64,000 bases of DNA from DASTCZ01 sp035308165 (GTDB taxonomy: Bacteria > Acidobacteriota > Terriglobia > Acidiferrales > UBA7541): the NCBI GenBank assembly GCA_035308165.1, contig DATGHC010000060.1, positions 4,706 through 68,705 of the forward strand. The letters are read 5' to 3'. The notes beneath the pieces are model-generated. The model had not been told where the DNA came from and did not search any database. It saw only the letters and a list, made by a program, of their open reading frames with translations. Below, in pieces: positions 53,301 through 61,054 of the stretch. A program made the translations under genes and the position numbers. Every line of letters begins with the position of its first letter. Positions within the stretch are counted from its first letter, which is position 1.

Positions 53301-56143
53301 CCATGAGTCACCGCGCGCAATTCCTCTGAATTCTGGCGCAGGGCCAGGTCCGTAACAGGAACCGTCGGCAAGCCCGTCAATGGTGTCCAGGTCTGGCAGG
53401 CGGGTGAAGCCGCGGGGGTCGTGCACTCAAAAACACCAATGTCCGTCGCTAGAAATACATCATTGAGGTTCAACGGTGCCCCGGTATTGTTGGGCGCAAT
53501 GGCATTGGCCGGTGTATTTGGGAGTGCGCCCGCACCAGTTCCGCTGATGTCAACCCAGGTCGTCCCGCCATTGGTCGTCTGGAAAATATGCCCTACAACG
53601 TCAGAGAAGCCGCTAAATCCGGAAAAGGCTAGATAGGCGATATTCGCATTCTTCTGGTCAGTCTTGACTTGTGAGATATATCGGGGAGGTAGCGGCGCAC
53701 TCGTTAAATTGGTCCAAACCGCCCCCGCGCCCGCGAGCGCATTTGTGGTGCGCCAGATCCGTCCATTCGAGGTGGTCGCATAAACGGTATTGGAATCGGT
53801 GTCGGAAGCGTAGATCGAAGTTACGTCATCATTAAGACTGCCTCCGGTCAGGTCCGGAGAAATTGCCGTCCAATTATTTCCAAAATTGACCGTCTGCCAG
53901 ACTCGAAACGTCCCATAGTATAAAACTCCGCTTTGAATATTGTCATGCGCCAATGGCGGAATAAACAAAGATCGGTCGCCACTTGTGCCGATCTCATTGA
54001 TTATCGATGACCAGGATCCTGCAACTCCGTTCAAAGGTGACCTGAGGAGTGATAGATTCTGACAGCCGGCATAAAGTGTTGACGGTATGTTCGGATCAAT
54101 CGCGGTATAGCCACCATCTCCGCAAGCGACGTGATCCCAAGCCAGACTGCCCGAGAACTTTTCCGTCCCATTGTCCTGCGTGCCGCCCAAATCAAAATTG
54201 GTATCCGTAGGATGAGTCGTGTGCCCCGGATAAAACTGGGTGATCACGAGATTGGCGTTATTTCCCGTCTTCCAGGTGATGGGGGCCACTGCTGCGGGGT
54301 TATCTGAAAACCAAATTCCGCCGTCATCGCCTGTGTAGAGACGGCTGTTGCCACCCCCCAGATTCGCGTACGTCGTGGCATGCGTATCCACGTGCGGTCG
54401 AACTGCCGTAGCGCCGGTCGTGATGTCCACCCACGTTGAGCCGCCGTCGGTACTGCGGAAGATCGTACTGCTGTTATTCGTAAAAGCGGACCCGCCAAGG
54501 ACAACGATGCTCGCATTGTTGGGGTCCACCGCCAGAGCCATGTCATACCAGCACTGGCCATTGCAGAAATTCGGAAGCGATGGCAGCGAACTGGGGGCTG
54601 TGAACGTCCAGGTGGCCCCCGCATCCGTTGACTTTGCGAGCCCCAGCAAGCTCGAGGTGTTGATGTTGTTGATTGCAACAAAAACCTCGCTCCCATTGCT
54701 GGGCGCGACGGCAAGTTCGGCGCGGCCAAGGTTGCTTGTCGGCAGATTGTTATTTGGCACGCCATTGCCAGTAAGTTTTGTGAAAGTCGCGCCGCTATCG
54801 GATGATTTGTACACGCCAAACGCGCCTGTGCCGGAGAATCCACCCAGCGTTGCATAAACTACTGTGGGATCCGTCGGGTTCCAGACCACGCCGTTTCCTG
54901 CCGCGCCGCTGGCGGAGGCGATCAGCGTCCAAAGTGTGCCGCCGTTTGTCGTGCGGTAAATTCCAGAATTTGCATTGTTGAAAAAATCGACCACTGCCGC
55001 ATCGGCTATCGTCGCGTCGGCGGGATTCACCGCGATAGCGCCGATTATAAACCCGCCTCCCTGAAACGGAATCGGCCCAATGGGCGAGCAGAAATTGACA
55101 GCCACTCCACCTGCCATTCCGCTGCACTGTTGAGTCCATGTAGCACCACCGTCCGTGGACTTATAAATGCCCGCGCCGTAATAGCTGTCCAGAGAGAAAT
55201 TGTTTTCACCTGTCCCCACGTAGATCGTTTGGCTGGGATTTCCAGCTGTCGCAGACGAAGGAGCGATGCCTATCCCACCGATGGCCAGAGACTTGTTATT
55301 GTCAAAAGTTGTATTCCAGGTGGTGCCGCTGTCGGTGGATTTCCACACGCCGCCAGTCGCCGCGCCGAGAAACACCGTGGAGGGCAAATTTGGATCCACG
55401 GCAATTGCGGTCACACGTCCCGTGGACGCCGGATTGCCGAAGTTCGCTCCTCCCGCCGAATTTGTTACTGGCTGGGGGCCGATGTTGGTCCACGCGGCTG
55501 GTTCAGGCCAGCCCAAGGGGGGCGGCACAGGCGCATCGGCAGGTGGAAGTAGCCCCAGCGCGCGCTGTTGCGCAATCATGGAGTCCAGTTGCGCCAGTGA
55601 ATTCTGCCTCGCGCCAGGAGGTGTTTGGGCATTCGGATATGCGCGCTGATAATAGAAATAGGTGGAGTGACTCTTGGGATCGTCCCCATTTTCGCCGCTC
55701 GCATTACCTCCGTCAGCTTGCATCACATAGCTATTCTTGTTTCCATCCGGCTCCGCCGCCTGCGAATTCGTTGGCCGCACTTGAATGTCGAGCTTTGGTG
55801 CAACCTTTGCCGTGGATTGCGTTGCGGTGCCCACGGGTGCCTTCGTCTGTGCCACGTTCGATTTCACAGGCGCGGCTTTCCGAGTCTTATGTGCCGGCAC
55901 AGCGGCCTTCGCATCCTGCGCGCCACTGGCCACGGGTTTCAAAATTGGCTGCCGCGGTCCGCTGGGCACTGGAGACACTTCTCCCACTGTTCTGGCGTTG
56001 CTTCCCGGCGCAGCCGGGCGCCCCATTCCTGCGCGCATCAACAAAAATAGACACGCAGTCAGCGCTGCCGCGCCAACACCCGCCCCCAGCAGGAATCGAA
56101 TTGAACGGAAGTTAAAATTGAAGGTCTTGCCCGTAAATTGCAT
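47354..56143 (-). CDS. Giant exported repeat protein: Asp-box propeller, two IPT/TIG domains, 14 choice-of-anchor-D repeats, membrane hairpin
   Basis: The protein has 2,929 residues from the ATG at 56143, with GGGAG upstream. An N-terminal hydrophobic segment (about residues 14-37) acts as a signal or anchor, and a Lys/Ala/Pro-rich linker follows. Residues about 150-900 contain at least eight Asp-box (S-x-D-x-G-x-T-W) motifs of sortilin/BNR-type propellers. Two IPT/TIG Ig-like domains follow (ISPSSAAVGSG..., LNSIAPTQML...). Then come 14 tandem choice-of-anchor-D (ASH/Hydin-like) domains of about 115 residues, each with one conserved Cys pair; numbers 8 and 10 belong to a second subtype. At the end a Ig-like domain is interrupted by two transmembrane helices, and its last strands form the C terminus. 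Size and layout suggest a surface-exposed adhesin or glycan-binding protein. No enzymatic site is seen. Confidence 0.85.
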   Translation of the reverse strand: MQFTGKTFNFNFRSIRFLLGAGVGAAALTACLFLLMRAGMGRPAAPGSNARTVGEVSPVPSGPRQPILKPVASGAQDAKAAVPAHKTRKAAPVKSNVAQTKAPVGTATQSTAKVAPKLDIQVRPTNSQAAEPDGNKNSYVMQADGGNASGENGDDPKSHSTYFYYQRAYPNAQTPPGARQNSLAQLDSMIAQQRALGLLPPADAPVPPPLGWPEPAAWTNIGPQPVTNSAGGANFGNPASTGRVTAIAVDPNLPSTVFLGAATGGVWKSTDSGTTWNTTFDNNKSLAIGGIGIAPSSATAGNPSQTIYVGTGENNFSLDSYYGAGIYKSTDGGATWTQQCSGMAGGVAVNFCSPIGPIPFQGGGFIIGAIAVNPADATIADAAVVDFFNNANSGIYRTTNGGTLWTLIASASGAAGNGVVWNPTDPTVVYATLGGFSGTGAFGVYKSSDSGATFTKLTGNGVPNNNLPTSNLGRAELAVAPSNGSEVFVAINNINTSSLLGLAKSTDAGATWTFTAPSSLPSLPNFCNGQCWYDMALAVDPNNASIVVLGGSAFTNNSSTIFRSTDGGSTWVDITTGATAVRPHVDTHATTYANLGGGNSRLYTGDDGGIWFSDNPAAVAPITWKTGNNANLVITQFYPGHTTHPTDTNFDLGGTQDNGTEKFSGSLAWDHVACGDGGYTAIDPNIPSTLYAGCQNLSLLRSPLNGVAGSWSSIINEIGTSGDRSLFIPPLAHDNIQSGVLYYGTFRVWQTVNFGNNWTAISPDLTGGSLNDDVTSIYASDTDSNTVYATTSNGRIWRTTNALAGAGAVWTNLTSAPLPPRYISQVKTDQKNANIAYLAFSGFSGFSDVVGHIFQTTNGGTTWVDISGTGAGALPNTPANAIAPNNTGAPLNLNDVFLATDIGVFECTTPAASPACQTWTPLTGLPTVPVTDLALRQNSEELRAVTHGRGVWDMLVPGINPSGFLLVTSISPSSAAVGSGTVPLTFIGNDFGVPSGTPQILVDGADPGVTNIVVSSANLMTATLPASVTASPGLHQITVMQPGHANNPSNPTSPMPFGVTGPASTLNSIAPTQMLANSAPFPLTLNGLNFECQSVPARTIVQFGKAVLNPTTCSGSSLTVTVPTNLINTAGVVAVSTFNPGPGGGLSGAQIFTVTVANVGLAPSPVPFGSQAQGTTGAPVTITVSNTGNGAATLGAGTPVTFTGANASDFAIVGGTTTCVAGFVLVANTGSCVINVTFTPGATGARTAQINVTDNAPGSPQADTLNGTGTGTIGLAPAPVQFGNQAQGTTSAAMTLTLSNSAASSVTLAAGTPVTITGANAGDFAIVGGTTTCTAGFVLVANTGSCVINVTFTPTATGARTATINVADNAAGSPQSDTLNGTGIVANVTMAPSPVPFGNQQQGTTSAATTITVSNTGTAPATLGAGTPVTITGANAGDFAIVGGTTTCVAGFVLVANTGSCVINVTFTPSATGARTAQVNVADNAPGTPQTDTLNGTGILANVTMAPSPVPFGNQAQGTTSAAITVTVSNTGNAPTTLGAGTPVTITGANAGDFAIVGGTTTCVANFVLVANTGSCVINVTFTPSATGARTGTLNVADNAPGTPQTDTLNGTGTLANVTLAPSPVPFGNQQQGTTSAATTITVSNTGTAPATLGAGTPVTISGANAGDFAIVGGTTTCVANFVLVANTGTCVINVTFTPSATGARTAQINVADNAPGTPQTDTLNGTGTLANVTLAPSPVPFGSQQQGTTSSAVTITVSNTGTAPSTLAAGTPVTITGANAGDFAIVGGTTTCVANFILVANTGACVINVTFTPSATGARTAQVNVADNAPGSPQTDTLNGTGTLSAVGLAPSPVQFGNQRVGTTSGSLTVTVSNTGNVAATLTAGTPVTITGANAADFAIVGGTTTCVGSFVLVANTGSCVINLTVTPSALGARTAQVNVADTAPGSPQSDALNATGTAPAVTLSTNSIPFGNQGINTTSAVTNVQVSNTGTATLNVASFTLTGTDTTQFVLTAATSGTQCNLAAAFQVLAGANCSFGVKFAPTTVGAKAASVNVNDDATGSPQQVSLTGTGAVAAVVLNPAPFTFPNQRVGTTSAATMITVSNGGAAPSTLAAANPITFTGANAGDFAIGAGTTCVANFVLVANTGSCVVNVTFTPGATGARTATLNISDDAPGSPQTGVLNGTGTAPAVTLNPNNIPFGNQNINAASGVTNVQVSNTGTDTLNVASISLAGANSNQFTLTAATSGTQCNLVAAFQVTAGSNCSFGVKFAPATVGAKAATVNVTDDAAGSPQQVTLSGTGTAAVIALAPSPVPFGSQQQSTTGAAVTITVTNTGTAAATLTGTPITITGANAGDFAVVPGTTTCTANFVLVATTGACVINVTFTPAATGARTATLNLADDELGSPQTDVLNGTGTLPMVAFNPSPVAFGNQRVGTTGAAVTVTVTNNGNQATTLSGAPVTITGVNSADFALAPGTTCVAAFVLTAGGGSCVVKITFTPGAVLARTANLNIFDDTPGSPQSDILNGTGTIPNVTLSPSPVPFGGVNVGSSNQMVVMVTNSGTAPSTLAAANPVTLTGANASDYAISAGTTCVANFVLTAGGGSCGVTLTFTPGALLARTATLNVADDAPGSPQSDTLNGTGTQPGVNLSSANVAFGTVDVSVMTPAPAVTLTNSGTGPLTITSFTIAGANPGDFSQVNTCPTTPNTLAAGANCTITPSFKPTTTGARAATIVITDNAAGSPHTITLGGSGVDFTPSSPTPPVTVPAGMPATYTITITPATGGFPNAVTFSATGAPAATTVTFNPASVTPGNAPASTTMTITTTMRGVGGLPTAHGVVPPRISYPPNRFILLWTFAGALLLYGLTKMRKTNRRRQLAPALFIAMVVMAAIGIAGCNQTPTGTPIGTSTITVTATSGSLSHTTTVSLTVQ
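47880..52670 (-). repeat. Tandem 345-base coding repeats in the giant gene
   Basis: Fourteen head-to-tail copies encode the choice-of-anchor-D domains. The copies nearest the 5' end (about 50.6-52.7 kb) are nearly identical, and segments such as those around 51236, 51581 and 51924 recur at 344-345-base spacing. The copies toward 48 kb are more diverged. The gradient suggests recent duplication or gene conversion in the 5' part. Copy number may vary between strains or be miscounted in assemblies. Confidence 0.85.
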
Positions 56144-56564
56144 ATGGTTTCTCCCGAATGGCTGGCTTTCGGACGACGGAAACACAGTTCCTGATTTCCG
56201 AGCTGATAAAAGATGCCTTGGAATGAAAGATTGGAATAAGAAGGAGAGATGCCGACACTACCATTTGAGACAAATCGACCGATATACGAGCCGAAGCGAG
56301 AAAAAATGACCGGATAGTTTTCACCGCCCTGCTCGCACCCACGACTCGCAGAACGCGAACCTTCAACTAGGCCTCATAGTTGTTGCGCGGTATCGTGCGC
56401 CGGGCTGAACCTTCAAGTCAAGTGAAAACACATCAAGACTTGGTGGGCGGTTCTTTGATTGAGAATTCATCACTTACGGACAGGAGCTCTTCGGCGCCCA
56501 GCTCAACTTTTGTGGGGTATCCCAATTCTCAAAGGCGAGAAAACCCTTCCCTCCAGATTCACAT
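56144..56564. other. Gene-free stretch upstream of the giant gene
   Basis: These 421 bases lie between two minus-strand genes. It should hold the promoter of the giant gene; only its ribosome binding site (GGGAG, about 56152-56156) is recognisable. No open frame with coding character, RNA gene or clear terminator was found. Confidence 0.5.
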
Positions 56565-58091
56565 TCAGTCTGGATCCCCGCGGCTAATCGTAAAATCAGA
56601 TTCCATCTCGATCACCGCGTAAGGATTCCACGTCGAAAGCGTGTAATAAATCTTCAGCGTGTCGCCTTGCACTTCGATAAACCGCTCGATCATTTCGGGT
56701 GCAAAGCCTCCGCCACGCGTCGTTGCCGGGTCGTTTCCAGTCACTGGGTCCTGCGGGCCAATGGTCGGCCCCGCGGGGCCGGCGGAGGCGGGAAATGTCG
56801 TGACCCCGGGCAGGGCTGCAGGGCAGTCATTGTCTAGGGCAGTTTTCGCATAGTAGAAAATATAATTGCCGGCAGCATTGTCCCGGCAATCGTTCAAAAT
56901 CAGTTGTGGAGTTGCCCACGGCCCCCAGGGCTCTTTCGCATACGAAAAATAGACGCCCGCAGTGTTCACCCTTTGTGGCCCCGGCTGTCTCCCTCCGCCG
57001 AAAGTCATAAGCCAGAGTCCAACCTCCCGGGAGTAAACCACGGACAGATTGGTGATCGTGGGGTGGCTGGGGTCCAAGTCGGACACCACCGGCACGTCGC
57101 TTGCGCCGTCATCCGGACCCCAGGTAGGTAACCCGGATGAATCGAGCCCGGTGAAGTAAACCGTCCCTGCTCCGCTCTCAAAACTATTTTTGGGAACCAA
57201 CGAAAGATAAATATTGCTCTTCCCGTATTCGCCGACTCCAAATACCGCGACAAATGGTTCTCCAAAAAATTGGTCCCAGCCATTCGCATCGCGCGGGATT
57301 TCGCGTAACGAGAGGTAAACGAAATGTCCGCCGTCCGCGACGCTGGAAATAGTTCGTCCGGCAGAAAATGTTCCGGCGTTTTCATCAAATTTGGAAACCA
57401 CCGAGTAGTTCTTAGTGTAATCGCCCCCCGAACTAGTGACCATCGATCCACTACTGGCGATGATGTACATCTGTCCATCCAGGCTAATCCCGGAATTGGG
57501 AATATCATCGGGTCCCATGGGGAGCGCCGTTCCGCATGTTCCGTCGGGGAAACATCGCGGGGTCGCGTACATCGGCTGCACCAGCAGCGCGTGTGATTGA
57601 TCGCTGGTCAGAAAATAATTGATCAGCAGTCCGTCTTTGGGCTGCCGCGTCGAGCTCCACGCCATCGTATCTCCAGCCTGGTATTGGAATGTGTTCTGCA
57701 CACTTGTCCAGGTGGGGTAGTAGGCGTTCCCATTTCCGTCTCCCACGTTGGCGCCAAAAGTATCTCCAAACAGAAATATCAGTTTCCCCTTATGCTCGAA
57801 GGAATACCCAAGCCCTTGTCCAAGCACATCGGCCCGGGTCACTGTCCGACTCAAGGTTGGCTTGCAGGTCGGATCTGGATCGCTGATGGGCGGTCCAAAA
57901 TCGATGGTTGCGTCCCATATTATCCAGTCGCAATTTCCCGTAATCTGCTCCACCCTCTTCGTGGAGTGGTCAATGTAACTTAACTTTGTCTGCGATCCCC
58001 AAGGGTTTCCCCAATCCTGAGCCGATACATCCGCTGCAAGAAGTGCAGTCAATATGAATGTCAAGCCCGCGATGATTAGTTTTTGTTTCAT
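56565..58091 (-). CDS. Exported DUF4185-like protein (glycosidase-like five-bladed propeller)
   Basis: The protein has 508 residues, starting at ATG 58091 behind GGAGGACAGG, with a signal peptide ending DVSAQ. The segment GLGYSFEHKGKLIFLFGDTF near residue 95 is the typical opening of DUF4185 proteins, which have a GH43-like propeller fold. Later blades contain GPDDIPNSGISLDGQMYIIASSG and LSVVYSREVGLWLMTFGGG. Residues 465-490 (ETLKIYYTLSTWNPYAV) close the propeller. The protein could act on or bind a polysaccharide outside the cytoplasm, but no catalytic residues can be assigned from sequence alone. Several cysteines suggest disulfides. It lies upstream of the giant gene on the same strand and may be co-regulated with it. 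Confidence 0.62.
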   Translation of the reverse strand: MKQKLIIAGLTFILTALLAADVSAQDWGNPWGSQTKLSYIDHSTKRVEQITGNCDWIIWDATIDFGPPISDPDPTCKPTLSRTVTRADVLGQGLGYSFEHKGKLIFLFGDTFGANVGDGNGNAYYPTWTSVQNTFQYQAGDTMAWSSTRQPKDGLLINYFLTSDQSHALLVQPMYATPRCFPDGTCGTALPMGPDDIPNSGISLDGQMYIIASSGSMVTSSGGDYTKNYSVVSKFDENAGTFSAGRTISSVADGGHFVYLSLREIPRDANGWDQFFGEPFVAVFGVGEYGKSNIYLSLVPKNSFESGAGTVYFTGLDSSGLPTWGPDDGASDVPVVSDLDPSHPTITNLSVVYSREVGLWLMTFGGGRQPGPQRVNTAGVYFSYAKEPWGPWATPQLILNDCRDNAAGNYIFYYAKTALDNDCPAALPGVTTFPASAGPAGPTIGPQDPVTGNDPATTRGGGFAPEMIERFIEVQGDTLKIYYTLSTWNPYAVIEMESDFTISRGDPD

Positions 58092-58286
58092 TCCTGTCCT
58101 CCACTGGTCTAGGGAAAGCCACTCTTGTCAGTTACAGTTCTATGAACTGAAGTTTCGCGCGGAGGAAATGCTCTAGTCAAAGGGCACGATATGGAATCGA
58201 TGTGGCGAGCTAAGTATCTGTAAAATATGGCATTGTCGGATTTTGTGGCCCGCCCTAGAATAAGCTGCTAGAGTTTGCAAACCACT

Positions 58287-60455
58287 ATGGCACCCGGCTT
58301 AATCAAGTTCGGACTCTACGAGCTTAATACTGGGAGCCGGAGACTCCACAAACAGGGTAGACGAGTTCGACTCCAGGAGCAGCCTCTCCGGATTTTGGAA
58401 ATTCTCCTGGAGCGGCCCGGAGAACTAGTAACCCGCGAGGAACTGACAAGACAGCTCTGGCCAAGTGGTGTCCATGTAGATTTCGATCTCGGACTGAATG
58501 GTGCCATCAAACGGCTTCGACTCGCCCTGGACGATTCGGCCGATAACCCCATTTTTATTGAAACCGTCCCCAGGCAAGGATACCGATTCATCGCACCTGT
58601 CCAGCAGGCCCCTGTGTCTACCCAGTCTGTCAGTCACGCACATGAAATTGATTCGTCACGCGAGGCCGGCGGGATACAAGCGAAGAGTGCGGCGGAGGAG
58701 ATCGCGTCGTCCAGCGACGCGACACCGCGTGTGCAGCTTCGCAAATTGTCGCGCGGGTTGCGGATCCTTGCGGTGATTGTTGTTATCGCCATCCTCCTTG
58801 TGGCGGTAGATCTCATCAGGCCCGTTACGGCCGCCCTTCGCGTTACACGAATCGTAAAGCTCAGTAGTTCTGGCCATGCATGGTCTCCGGGAAATCTCTT
58901 GTCGGATGGTTCGCGACTGTATTACAGCGAATTCAACTTCGGAGAAGGTTACCAATTCAGACAGATACTCTTAAACGGCAATGAGAATACTGCCGTCACT
59001 GGAATTTCGCCGGACGCCTTGATCGAGAATATCTCTCCGGACGGGACGATGTTCTTGGGTACTTTCCGCGCGGAAATGCGTGAGGGCCAAACTCCTGGTT
59101 TGTGGGTCGAACCCGTAATCGGCGGTCCCGCGCGCCGGATAGCCGATATCGTCGCGGATGATGCTGCATGGTCCTTTGACGGGAATTCATTGGCCTTCGC
59201 CAGAGGCGACCTCCTTCAGATTGCCTCCAAGGACGGGACTGGCGAGCGCACCGTGGCAAAGGCGGCAGGAAACGTTGTCCATCCGCGATGGTCGCCCGAT
59301 GATCAACGAATTCGCTTCACCGTTCAGGGGCCGCAGGCGGCGATGAGCATTTGGGAGGTTGGCGCGAGCGGACGCGATCTTCATCCATTGGACTTTCACT
59401 GGGCCGGAGCGCCTGCGGAAGGTTATGGAGAATGGACTTCGGATGGACGGTTTTATATTTTCGCGTCGCGGCGGGATGGAGTCTTCGATCTCTGGGCAAC
59501 GGAGGAAAAAACCGATTGGCTCCATCGGACGCGCCGCGAGCCCGTCCAATTAACGGCCGGCCCCATTAATTATTCACGTCCTCTTCCCAGCCGAGACGGC
59601 GCAAGAGTTTTTGCGCTTGGAACGGTGATTTCCGGCGAGCTTCAGAAATATGACGCTGTGCGGAGAGAGTTCGTCCAGTTTGCAAAAGGTTTGTCGGCCG
59701 ATCATGTAGATTTCACCCGCGACGGCAAGTGGATGACTTATGTGACTTTTCCGGAAGGAACCCTGTGGCGTGCGCGGACCGACGGGAGTGAACAGCTCCA
59801 GCTGACATTTCCCCCACTCCGCGTCACCAACCCGCGATGGTCCCCCGACGGGAAACGCATCCTGTTCGTATCCAGAAAGCTCGGCGAATTGCCAACCATT
59901 CGCACTATCCCTATGGATGGAGGGAGCGCTGCCCCGGTTGTTTCTGAAGCACACGCACAAACAAGCGCGAGCTGGTCACACGATGGAGGAGCCATCTTTT
60001 TCGGGCGTGACCCCTATGGAGAGAATCAAGACATTTCGATTTACCGTGTCGACCTTCAGACCAGACGAGCGGAAAAAATACCCGGCGCGGATGACCTCTA
60101 CGCGCCGCTGGTTTCACCGGATGGACGGTACCTGGTAGCGCAATCTACTGCGGGCGCTCCCTTGTTGACGCTCCTTGACCTTCAAACCGGAAAACGAATG
60201 CCGCTCACAAAAAGCAAGGTGGACTACCCGGCTTGGTCGGCGGACTCGCAATATGTGTACTGCAACACTTTTGCCAGCCCCGAACCCATGATTATTCGGG
60301 TACACGTCCCTGATGGCAAATTGGAGAAAGTAATTGATCTGCCCTTTCGGATTGCTGGCGTCTTTGGTTTCTGGAGCGGTCTTGCGCCCGATGGCTCTCC
60401 ACTTTTATTCCGAAGCTACGAACAAACTGATGTGTATGCGCTACTTCTTCACTGA
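58287..60455 (+). CDS. CadC-like membrane transcription regulator with TolB-type propeller
   Basis: The protein has 722 residues from the ATG at 58287; a TTG at 58275 is also in frame. Residues 6-105 form an OmpR/CadC winged helix (FGLYELNTGSRRLHKQGRRVRLQEQPLRILEILLERPGELVTREELTRQLWPSG...ETVPRQGYRFIAPV). A single transmembrane helix (ILAVIVVIAILLVAVDLI) follows a linker. The outer part is a WD40-like/PD40 propeller (WSPDDQRIRFTV, WTSDGRFYIFASRRDG, WSPDGKRILFVSRK, WSHDGGAIFFG, VSPDGRYLVAQ, WSADSQYVYC). It is a one-component regulator in which an outer sensor controls a cytoplasmic DNA-binding head, with no separate kinase. It is divergent from the DUF4185-like gene, so that gene and the giant surface protein are plausible targets. 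Confidence 0.87.
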   Translation: MAPGLIKFGLYELNTGSRRLHKQGRRVRLQEQPLRILEILLERPGELVTREELTRQLWPSGVHVDFDLGLNGAIKRLRLALDDSADNPIFIETVPRQGYRFIAPVQQAPVSTQSVSHAHEIDSSREAGGIQAKSAAEEIASSSDATPRVQLRKLSRGLRILAVIVVIAILLVAVDLIRPVTAALRVTRIVKLSSSGHAWSPGNLLSDGSRLYYSEFNFGEGYQFRQILLNGNENTAVTGISPDALIENISPDGTMFLGTFRAEMREGQTPGLWVEPVIGGPARRIADIVADDAAWSFDGNSLAFARGDLLQIASKDGTGERTVAKAAGNVVHPRWSPDDQRIRFTVQGPQAAMSIWEVGASGRDLHPLDFHWAGAPAEGYGEWTSDGRFYIFASRRDGVFDLWATEEKTDWLHRTRREPVQLTAGPINYSRPLPSRDGARVFALGTVISGELQKYDAVRREFVQFAKGLSADHVDFTRDGKWMTYVTFPEGTLWRARTDGSEQLQLTFPPLRVTNPRWSPDGKRILFVSRKLGELPTIRTIPMDGGSAAPVVSEAHAQTSASWSHDGGAIFFGRDPYGENQDISIYRVDLQTRRAEKIPGADDLYAPLVSPDGRYLVAQSTAGAPLLTLLDLQTGKRMPLTKSKVDYPAWSADSQYVYCNTFASPEPMIIRVHVPDGKLEKVIDLPFRIAGVFGFWSGLAPDGSPLLFRSYEQTDVYALLLH

Positions 60456-60639
60456 CGTCGTGTCTACGCGCATAAGCGTGGGGCGACGCCGCACAATTGT
60501 CGGCAACGTTGATGTCATTATCCCGTCAGTCATGGAAGATGATGCGTTTCTCACGAGAAACTAGACTGCATAACTGGGAACAGAATCTGTTTGACGCAAG
60601 GGAAACTGCAAAAACTCGTTCACGGTGCTCAGATAGAAT

Positions 60640-60689
60640 TGGTCGGGGCGTCCGGATTTGAACCGGAGATCTCCTGCGCCCAAGGCAGG
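60640..60689 (-). pseudogene. 3' half of a tRNA-Pro (TGG) gene, likely attachment site
   Basis: The minus strand carries the anticodon stem CCTGC/GCAGG with loop CTTGGGC (anticodon TGG), the T arm, the 3' acceptor strand CGCCCCGA and an encoded CCA. The 5' half (acceptor strand and D arm) is missing: the sequence beyond 60690 cannot pair with CGCCCCG. A 3' tRNA fragment at the border of phage-like genes is the standard sign of an integrase attachment site. With this orientation the element should lie to the right. Confidence 0.82.
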
Positions 60690-60802
60690 CTCGTTAGCTT
60701 CCGTAAACCCTGTGTTTTCAATCATCCAGTTGCATCCGCAAGACTTATTTCCTCGAAGAGGTTGTGCCTGGATGTACATATATATATGCGGCTGCACGCA
60801 GG

Positions 60803-60823
60803 GTCACTACAAAAGTCACTACA
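60803..60823. repeat. Direct repeat GTCACTACA x2
   Basis: GTCACTACA occurs at 60803-60811 and 60815-60823, 12 bases apart start to start. Their place between the tRNA fragment and the first element gene would suit arm-type integrase sites or an operator. Two short copies could also be chance. Confidence 0.45.
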
Positions 60824-60853
60824 GTTTTCGTTCCAGCAGTGCGGAGCCGTGTC

Positions 60854-61054
60854 GTGAAGCCGAAAGTCCGCATGGTTCCCATCGCGCAGCTGCTCCTTGA
60901 TGAGGATAACGCGAATAAGGGAACTAAGCGGGGGAGGGAATTACTCGGGGAGTCCCTCGAAAAGTACGGCGCAGGACGTTCGGTCGTTGTGGACCGCCAT
61001 GATCGCGTGATTGGGGGAACAAGACTGTTGAGGCGGCTCGCGCTGCGGGAATGA
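60854..61054 (+). pseudogene. ParB-like N-terminal domain, cut off by a frameshift
   Basis: From a GTG at 60854 the frame encodes a ParB/Srx-like N-terminal domain (KPKVRMVPIAQLL...NANKGTKRGRELLGESLEKYG...RSVVVDRHDRVIGG). Homologues continue with a GNKT-x-EAA-type segment. Here that segment (NKTVEAARAAGMKSI) is encoded in another frame directly after VIGG. One extra base near 61013-61020 (in GGGGGAAC) would restore a single reading frame into the methyltransferase gene. As it stands, the domain ends at the TGA at 61052. The cause could be a real mutation, a sequencing error or, less likely, programmed frameshifting. Confidence 0.7.

Larger units (their letters stand above)
60456..60853. other. 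Gap containing an att-like tRNA fragment
   Basis: Between the regulator gene and the ParB-like fragment. It holds the tRNA-Pro fragment (60640-60689) and a pair of direct repeats (60803-60823), both listed separately, and an AT-rich alternating stretch around 60776-60787. Nothing else recognisable was found. Confidence 0.6.

Noticed and set aside
60640..60715. Complete tRNA-Pro gene
   Set aside because: The 5' acceptor strand and D arm are missing: bases beyond 60690 do not pair with CGCCCCG.
60591..60857. Plus-strand frame containing GASGFEPEISCAQG
   Set aside because: It is the translation of the antisense strand of the tRNA-Pro fragment, a known artefact around tRNA genes.
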